This document shows positions 5,047-9,899 of a DNA stretch of 9,899 nt, piece after piece; position 1 is the first letter of the stretch; every line of letters begins with the position of its first letter. Origin of the DNA: Rhodobacteraceae bacterium UBA996 (GTDB lineage: Bacteria > Pseudomonadota > Alphaproteobacteria > Rhodobacterales > Rhodobacteraceae); NCBI GenBank assembly GCA_002291955.1, contig DBBA01000379.1, forward strand, positions 1 through 9,899. Direction: 5' to 3'. A program made the position numbers and the translations under genes. Below the pieces are notes generated by a model. That model was not told the origin of the DNA. It searched no databases and saw nothing but the letters and a program-made list of their open reading frames with translations.

Positions 5047-6339
5047 ATGGCCGAAGCCACGTCGGGCGCCGGGGCGCCGCGGAAATCCATCTTCGACACG
5101 CTGGAACTCGACACCCGCCTTCTGGGGATGGTCGGCGCGTTCGTCGTGCTGTGCCTCGTGTTCAACGTGGTGACCGACGGGCGGTTCCTGACCCCGCGCA
5201 ACATCTTCAACCTGACGATCCAGACCGTCAGCGTGGCGATCATGGCGACCGGCATGGTCTTTGTGATCGTGACGCGGCACATTGACCTGTCGGTGGGCTC
5301 GCTTCTGGCCACCTGCTCGGCCGTCATGGCGATGGTGCAGACCGTGGTGCTGCCGCAGGGGCTGGGGGTCGAGCTTGGCAACCCGGTGATCGCGCCCGTG
5401 GCCATCGTGGCCGGGCTGATCGTGGGCACCGCCATCGGGGCGTTCAACGGCTGGCTGGTGGGGTATCTGTCGATCCCGGCCTTCATCGTCACGCTGGGCG
5501 GGCTTCTGGTCTGGCGCAACGTCGCCTGGTACCTGACGAACGGCCAGACCATCGGTCCGCTGGACGAGACGTTCCAGCTGTTTGGCGGCACCAACGGCAC
5601 CCTGGGCGAGACCTGGAGCTGGATCATCGGCGCCATCGCGGCGGCCGCGGCGGTCTGGGCGATCTGGGCCGGGCGGCGCAACAAGCAGTCGCATGAGTTT
5701 CCGGTCAAGCCGCTCTGGGCCGAGGCGCTGCTGTCGGCGCTGATCGCCGGCGCGATCCTGGGGTTCGTGGCGGTCCTGAACGCCTACCAGGTGCCCGAAG
5801 CGCGCCTGCAGCGCATATTCGAAGCGCGCGGCGAGGTGATGCCTGCCGGCTATACCGAAGGGTTCGGCCTGCCGATCTCGGTCCTTCTCCTGATCCTGGT
5901 GGCCGTGGTCATGACCATCGTCGCCCGCAAGACACGCCTTGGCCGCTACATCTTCGCCACCGGCGGCAACCCCGACGCGGCCGAACTGTCCGGCGTCAAC
6001 ACGCGCCTGCTGACCGTCAAGATCTTCGCGCTCATGGGCTTCCTCTGCGCCCTGTCCGCGGTCGTCGCCGCCTCGCGCCTGACGTTCCACTCGAACGACA
6101 TCGGCACGCTGGACGAGTTGCGCGTGATCGCCGCCGCGGTCATCGGGGGCACGGCGCTCGCGGGCGGGATCGGCACGATCCATGGCGCGATCCTGGGTGC
6201 GCTGATCATGCAGTCCTTGCAGTCGGGCATGGCCATGGTCGGCGTGGATGCGCCGTTCCAGAACATCGTCGTGGGCATCGTGCTGGTCGCCGCCGTCCTG
6301 ATCGACATCATCTACCGCAAGCGGGCAGGAGTGCGCTGA
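5047..6339 (+). CDS. xylH: D-xylose ABC transporter permease
   Basis: 430-aa inner-membrane permease of the BPD_transp_2 family (the RbsC/XylH branch), forming the xylose channel. A hydrophilic N-terminus (about 1-24) is followed by around ten hydrophobic segments, the first at about 25-42. Family marks are HIDLSVGS (78-85), the pattern GNPDAAELSGVN (307-318) in the cytoplasmic coupling region, and VIGGTALAGGIGT (365-377). It is somewhat longer than E. coli XylH (393 aa), mainly through an insertion at about 247-274 (the segment around YQVPEARLQRIFEARGE) between two hydrophobic stretches. The start at 5047 is chosen for its Shine-Dalgarno; starting at 5005 would add 14 polar residues. Its stop is 1 nt before the xylG start, so XylH and XylG translation is probably coupled. 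Confidence 0.93.
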   Translation: MAEATSGAGAPRKSIFDTLELDTRLLGMVGAFVVLCLVFNVVTDGRFLTPRNIFNLTIQTVSVAIMATGMVFVIVTRHIDLSVGSLLATCSAVMAMVQTVVLPQGLGVELGNPVIAPVAIVAGLIVGTAIGAFNGWLVGYLSIPAFIVTLGGLLVWRNVAWYLTNGQTIGPLDETFQLFGGTNGTLGETWSWIIGAIAAAAAVWAIWAGRRNKQSHEFPVKPLWAEALLSALIAGAILGFVAVLNAYQVPEARLQRIFEARGEVMPAGYTEGFGLPISVLLLILVAVVMTIVARKTRLGRYIFATGGNPDAAELSGVNTRLLTVKIFALMGFLCALSAVVAASRLTFHSNDIGTLDELRVIAAAVIGGTALAGGIGTIHGAILGALIMQSLQSGMAMVGVDAPFQNIVVGIVLVAAVLIDIIYRKRAGVR

Positions 6340-6340
6340 G

Positions 6341-7111
6341 ATGACCACCCCCATCGACCGCACCGGCACGCCGCTGGTCGAGATGCGCGACATCTCGATC
6401 GCGTTCGGCGGCGTCAAGGCCGTGGACCGCGTGAGCATCGACCTCTATCCCGGTGAAGTCGTGGGCCTTCTGGGCCACAATGGCGCGGGCAAGTCGACGC
6501 TGATCAAGTGCCTGTCGGGCGCCTACAAGCAGGACAGCGGCGACATCCTGATCAACGGCGAGAAGGTCACGATCAACAACCCCCGCGACGCCCGCGCCTA
6601 CAACATCGAGACGATCTACCAGACGCTCGCGCTCGCGGACAACCTGGATGCGGCCTCGAACCTGTTCCTCGGGCGCGAACTGGTCACGCCGCTGGGCTTC
6701 GTGGACGAAGCGCGGATGGAAGCGGAAACCCGCAAGATCATGGGCCGCCTGAACCCGAACTTCCGCAAGTTCGCCGCACCCGTGAAGGCCCTGTCAGGCG
6801 GCCAGCGGCAGTCGGTCGCCATTGCCCGCGCGGTCTACTTCAACGCCCGCATCCTGATCATGGACGAACCGACCGCCGCCCTCGGCCCCCAGGAAACCCG
6901 CATGGTAGCCGAACTGATCCAGGAGCTGAAGCGCCAGGGCCTGGGCATCTTCCTGATCGAGCATGACATCCACGCGGTGATGAACCTGTGCGACCGCGCG
7001 AGCGTCATGAAGAACGGCCAGCTTGTCGGCACCGTGGACGTCAAGGACGTCACCGACGACGACATCCTCGGCATGATCATCCTCGGCAAGAAACCCGCAA
7101 AGGCCGCGTGA
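6341..7111 (+). CDS. xylG: D-xylose ABC transporter ATP-binding protein (single NBD)
   Basis: 256-aa cytoplasmic ATPase that powers xylose import through XylH. It is one complete ABC nucleotide-binding domain: Walker A GHNGAGKST (45-53), Q-loop Q94, signature LSGGQRQSVAIARA (151-164), Walker B ILIMDE (171-176) with E176 as catalytic base, and H-loop H208 (IEHD). E. coli XylG is about twice this length, with two fused domains; here the gene ends cleanly with a stop 1 nt before xylB and shows no remnant of a second domain, so it is a genuine short form that would act as a homodimer. Short forms are known in other sugar importers of alphaproteobacteria (FrcA-like). No strong Shine-Dalgarno is visible apart from sequence inside the xylH end (GGCAGGAG, 6323-6330). 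Confidence 0.92.
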   Translation: MTTPIDRTGTPLVEMRDISIAFGGVKAVDRVSIDLYPGEVVGLLGHNGAGKSTLIKCLSGAYKQDSGDILINGEKVTINNPRDARAYNIETIYQTLALADNLDAASNLFLGRELVTPLGFVDEARMEAETRKIMGRLNPNFRKFAAPVKALSGGQRQSVAIARAVYFNARILIMDEPTAALGPQETRMVAELIQELKRQGLGIFLIEHDIHAVMNLCDRASVMKNGQLVGTVDVKDVTDDDILGMIILGKKPAKAA

Positions 7112-7112
7112 C

Positions 7113-8546
7113 ATGTACCTCGGGCTTGATCTCGGCACGTCCGGGCTGAAGGGCGTGATCCTCGACGACGACCAGCGCATCGTGGCAGAGGCCACCGCGC
7201 CCCTGACCGTCAGCCGCCTGCACTCGGGCTGGTCCGAACAGGCCCCCGCCGACTGGATCGCGGCGGCCGAAGCCGTGTTCGACGCGCTGGAACACAAGGG
7301 CCTGCGCGATATCACCGGCATCGGGCTGTCGGGCCAGCAGCATGGCGCGACCCTTCTGGACGCCGCCGATCAGGTGCTGCGCCCCTGCATCCTGTGGAAC
7401 GACACGCGCGCCCATGTGGAAGCGGCCGAGATGGACGCGACGCCTTCCTTCCGGCGGATCGCGGGCAACATCATCTTCCCGGGCTTCACCGCGCCGAAAC
7501 TGCGCTGGGTGGAACGGCATGAACCCGCCACCTTTGCGCGTGTCGCCAAGGTGCTGCTGCCGAAGGACTACCTGCGCCTGTGGCTGACCGGGGAACATGT
7601 GTCCGAGATGTCGGATGCCTCGGGCAAGGGCTGGCTCGACATCGCCCGGCGCGACTGGTCGGACGAATTGCTCGCGGCCACCAACCTGTCGCGCGCCCAC
7701 ATGCCCCGGCTGGTGGAAGGCTCGCAGGTGTCGGGGACGCTGCGGCCCGAACTGTCGGCCCGCTGGGGCATGGGCCGCCCGGTGGTGGCGGGCGGCGCGG
7801 GCGACAATGCCGCGTCCGCCGTGGGCACCGGCGTCATCGGACCGGGCGCGGCCATCGTGTCTATCGGCACCTCGGGCGTGGTCTTCGCGGGCACCGACGG
7901 GTTCCGGCCCGCGCCCGAGACGGCGGTGCACGCCTTCTGCCACGCGCTGCCTGGGACCTGGCACCAGATGGGCGTGATCCTGGCCGCAACCGACGCGCTG
8001 AACTGGTTCGCGCGACTGGTCGGGTCTGATGCCGCTACGCTGACGGGCAGCCTTGGCCCGTTGCAGGCGCCGGGGCGAACGCTGTTCATGCCCTATCTGG
8101 GGGGCGAACGCACGCCGGTCTGTTCGGCCACCGTGCGGGGCAGCTTCACCGGTCTTGAACACGCGACCGACACGGCGGGCGCGACCCGCGCCGTGCTGGA
8201 AGGGGTGACGTTTGCCTTTCGCGACAGCCTGGATGCGCTGGCCGCCACCGGCACCCGGCCCGACCGGCTGATCGCCGTCGGCGGCGGCACGCGTTCGGAC
8301 TACTGGCTGGCCGCGATTGCCACCACCCTTGGCCTGCCCGTGGACCTGCCGGCCTCGGGCGACCTGGGGGGGGCCTTCGGGGCCGCCCGTCTGGGGATGA
8401 TGGCCGCCACCGGCGCCGGGGCCGAGATCGCCACCCCGCCCCGCATCGCCCGCACCATCGCGCCCGATCCGGGCCTCGCCGACGCCTTTGCCGCGGCCCA
8501 CGCCCGTTTCGTTGCCGCCCGCACCGCCATCAGGGACCTGACATGA
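7113..8546 (+). CDS. xylB: Xylulokinase (FGGY family)
   Basis: 477-aa FGGY carbohydrate kinase, EC 2.7.1.17, which phosphorylates D-xylulose to D-xylulose 5-phosphate for the pentose phosphate pathway. The N-terminal domain opens with LGLDLGTSGLKG (phosphate-binding loop, D6), then SGQQHG (74-78) and ILWNDTRA (93-100), which form the sugar pocket. GGAGDNAASA (227-236) supplies the catalytic base D231, equivalent to D233 of E. coli XylB. The C-terminal ATPase domain has SIGTSGVV (250-257), PYLGGERTPV (327-336) and VGGGTRSDYW (389-398). Length matches E. coli XylB (484 aa). The ATG lies 1 nt after the xylG stop, with a weak AAAGG about 10 nt upstream, and the stop overlaps the xylA start by 4 nt. 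The kinase precedes the isomerase, the reverse of the E. coli xylAB order. Confidence 0.95.
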   Translation: MYLGLDLGTSGLKGVILDDDQRIVAEATAPLTVSRLHSGWSEQAPADWIAAAEAVFDALEHKGLRDITGIGLSGQQHGATLLDAADQVLRPCILWNDTRAHVEAAEMDATPSFRRIAGNIIFPGFTAPKLRWVERHEPATFARVAKVLLPKDYLRLWLTGEHVSEMSDASGKGWLDIARRDWSDELLAATNLSRAHMPRLVEGSQVSGTLRPELSARWGMGRPVVAGGAGDNAASAVGTGVIGPGAAIVSIGTSGVVFAGTDGFRPAPETAVHAFCHALPGTWHQMGVILAATDALNWFARLVGSDAATLTGSLGPLQAPGRTLFMPYLGGERTPVCSATVRGSFTGLEHATDTAGATRAVLEGVTFAFRDSLDALAATGTRPDRLIAVGGGTRSDYWLAAIATTLGLPVDLPASGDLGGAFGAARLGMMAATGAGAEIATPPRIARTIAPDPGLADAFAAAHARFVAARTAIRDLT

Positions 8547-9844
8547 CCGACTTCTTCCACGGAATTCCGAAGATCGCCTACGAAGGCCCTGACACGGAAA
8601 ACGAATTCGCCTATCGGCACTACAACCCCGATGAGGTAATCCTGGGCAAGCGGATGGAGGATCATCTGCGCTTTGCCGTGGCCTACTGGCACAGCTTCGC
8701 CTGGCCGGGCGGCGACCCCTTCGGCGGCCAGACGTTCCAGCGCCCGTGGTTCGGCGACACGATGGACCTGGCAAAGCTCAAGGCCGACGTGGCCTTCGAG
8801 ATGTTCGACATCCTGGGCGTGCCGTTCTTCTGCTTCCACGACGCCGATGCGCGCCCCGAAGGCGCGACATTCGCCGAGTCCCGCCGGAACCTGGAGGCGA
8901 TCACCGACTACTTCGGCGAGAAGATGCAGACGTCCCGCACGCGGCTGCTCTGGGGCACGGCGAACCTGTTCAGCCACCGCCGCTGGATGTCGGGCGCGGC
9001 GACGAACCCCGATCCGGATGTCTACGCCTATGCCGCCGCGACGGTGAAGGCGAACATGGACGCGACGCACAAGCTGGGCGGCGCGAACTATGTCCTGTGG
9101 GGCGGGCGCGAGGGGTACGAGACGCTTCTGAACACCGACCTGGGGATCGAGGCGCAGAACGCAGGGCGCTTCCTGACCCAGGTGGTCGAGTACAAGCACA
9201 GGATCGGCTTCAAGGGCACGATCCTGATCGAGCCGAAGCCGCAGGAGCCATCCAAGCACCAGTACGACTATGACGTGGCAACGGTCTTCGGGTTCCTCCA
9301 GCGCTTCGGGCTGGAAAAGGAAGTGAAGGTCAACATCGAGCAGGGCCACGCGATCCTGGCGGGGCACTCCTTCGAGCACGAGATCGCGCTGGCGGCCTCG
9401 CTCGGCATCTTCGGGTCCATCGACATGAACCGGAACGACTATCAGTCGGGCTGGGACACCGACCAGTTCCCGAACAACCACGCCGAAAAGACGCTGGCCT
9501 TCTACGAGATCTTGCGGGCGGGCGGCTACACCACGGGCGGCACGAACTTCGACGCCAAGGTGCGTCGGCAGAGCCTCGACCCCGAGGATCTGATCCTCGC
9601 GCATGTGGGGGGCATGGACACCTGCGCCCGCGCGCTGAAATCGGCCGCGCGGATGTGGGAGGACGGCGAACTCGAGGCGCTGCGCACCGCCCGCTACGTG
9701 GGCTGGGATACCGCGCGGGCGCGCAAGATGCTGGAAGGGCGGCTCGAGGATGCCGCCGCCATGGTCGAGGCCGAAGGGCTGGAGCCCCAGCCCCGGTCGG
9801 GCCGGCAGGAGCGGCTGGAGAACCTCGTGAACCGCTACGTCTGA
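8543..9844 (+). CDS. xylA: D-xylose isomerase
   Basis: 433-aa TIM-barrel isomerase, EC 5.3.1.5, converting D-xylose to D-xylulose with two divalent metals. All catalytic positions are present at a constant offset of -2 from E. coli XylA: H99 and D102 (FCFHDADARPEG), E230 and K232 (IEPKPQEPSKHQYD), E266 and H269, D294, D305 and D307 (WDTDQFPNN), and D337. The length and N-terminal part place it in class II. The segment around E266 reads NIEQGHAILAGHSFEHE instead of the enterobacterial NIEANHATLAGHSFHHE, a wording typical of alphaproteobacterial enzymes and not a defect. Its ATG overlaps the xylB stop (ATGA, 8543-8546), with AGGGA about 7 nt upstream. It is the last gene seen in the operon; a GC hairpin follows within 40 nt. 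Confidence 0.96.
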   Translation: MTDFFHGIPKIAYEGPDTENEFAYRHYNPDEVILGKRMEDHLRFAVAYWHSFAWPGGDPFGGQTFQRPWFGDTMDLAKLKADVAFEMFDILGVPFFCFHDADARPEGATFAESRRNLEAITDYFGEKMQTSRTRLLWGTANLFSHRRWMSGAATNPDPDVYAYAAATVKANMDATHKLGGANYVLWGGREGYETLLNTDLGIEAQNAGRFLTQVVEYKHRIGFKGTILIEPKPQEPSKHQYDYDVATVFGFLQRFGLEKEVKVNIEQGHAILAGHSFEHEIALAASLGIFGSIDMNRNDYQSGWDTDQFPNNHAEKTLAFYEILRAGGYTTGGTNFDAKVRRQSLDPEDLILAHVGGMDTCARALKSAARMWEDGELEALRTARYVGWDTARARKMLEGRLEDAAAMVEAEGLEPQPRSGRQERLENLVNRYV

Positions 9845-9882
9845 CGGGCGAGGTTGCCGCGGGCTGTGCGCTCGGCGGAGGC

Positions 9883-9899
9883 GGGGGGCGCTGCCCCCC
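9883..9899 (+). terminator. Candidate intrinsic terminator stem after xylA (cut by window edge)
   Basis: GGGGGG (9883-9888), CGCTG, CCCCCC (9894-9899), 38 nt after the xylA stop. The stem is extended by a C-G pair inside the loop. Stems of this GC form are frequent behind operons in Rhodobacterales. The T-run needed to confirm it would lie beyond the window. Confidence 0.55.

Noticed and set aside
3784..6438. A very long minus-strand open frame (over 880 codons) opposite xylF and xylH
   Set aside because: It lies antisense to two clearly real genes and the xyl promoter, its product is Arg/His/Asp-rich with no recognisable domain, and such frames arise from GC-biased third positions on the opposite strand.
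7077..8774. Long minus-strand open frame (565 codons) opposite xylB
   Set aside because: Antisense shadow of xylB, with low-complexity Arg/Gly/His composition, no Shine-Dalgarno and no known motif.
9363..9400. Variant EQGH instead of EANH next to the XylA metal ligands
   Set aside because: Both ligands (E266, H269) are kept, and this wording is familiar from alphaproteobacterial xylose isomerases, so it is a lineage feature and not a defect.
8300..9604. Minus-strand open frame (434 codons) opposite xylA
   Set aside because: Same codon-bias shadow effect; no domain signature, and it runs across the xylB-xylA overlap.

Overview
The window is GC-rich alphaproteobacterial chromosome. It looks like the Rhodobacterales (a Paracoccus- or Rhodobacter-like genome), judging from codon use, the short single-domain XylG, the wording of the XylA active-site segment and the G6/C6 hairpin at the right edge. 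That placement is inference from protein style; there is no rRNA or other taxonomic marker here. No mobile element, tRNA, rRNA or CRISPR array was seen.

Left part (1-1642) is the end of a copper-efflux unit: the C-terminal two thirds of a CopA-type P1B ATPase, overlapping by 4 nt a CueR-type MerR regulator that carries the Cu(I)-binding Cys pair. After a 29-nt gap with a strong Shine-Dalgarno comes a cupin-fold D-lyxose isomerase (1672-2361). It points the same way as the copper genes but fits the pentose genes to the right metabolically. It ends 4 nt from the end of a convergent ROK-family repressor (2366-3637, minus). A hairpin covers both stop codons.

Middle and right part (3638-9844) is a complete D-xylose uptake and catabolism operon transcribed away from the repressor: xylF (periplasmic binding protein), xylH (permease), xylG (ATPase, single nucleotide-binding domain), xylB (xylulokinase) and xylA (xylose isomerase). 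From xylH onward the genes are packed at +1, +1 and -4 nt, so they are probably translationally coupled. xylF is set apart by a 111-nt spacer holding two GC-rich hairpins, as expected if the binding protein is made in excess. The logic is: XylF/H/G import xylose, XylA isomerises it to D-xylulose, and XylB makes xylulose 5-phosphate. The neighbouring lyxose isomerase would feed D-lyxose into the same D-xylulose pool.

The 281-bp divergent region between the ROK gene and xylF contains the only AT-rich stretches of the window. Two matching operator-like elements (TTAAYTT, 6-7 nt, TGAAAKAA) sit one in front of each gene and in mirrored orientation. The xylF-side copy contains a consensus TTGACA -35 box. 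This is the most informative non-coding signal in the window. I did not find an undescribed defence or mobile system; the region is a well-formed metabolic locus with some regulatory details worth checking.
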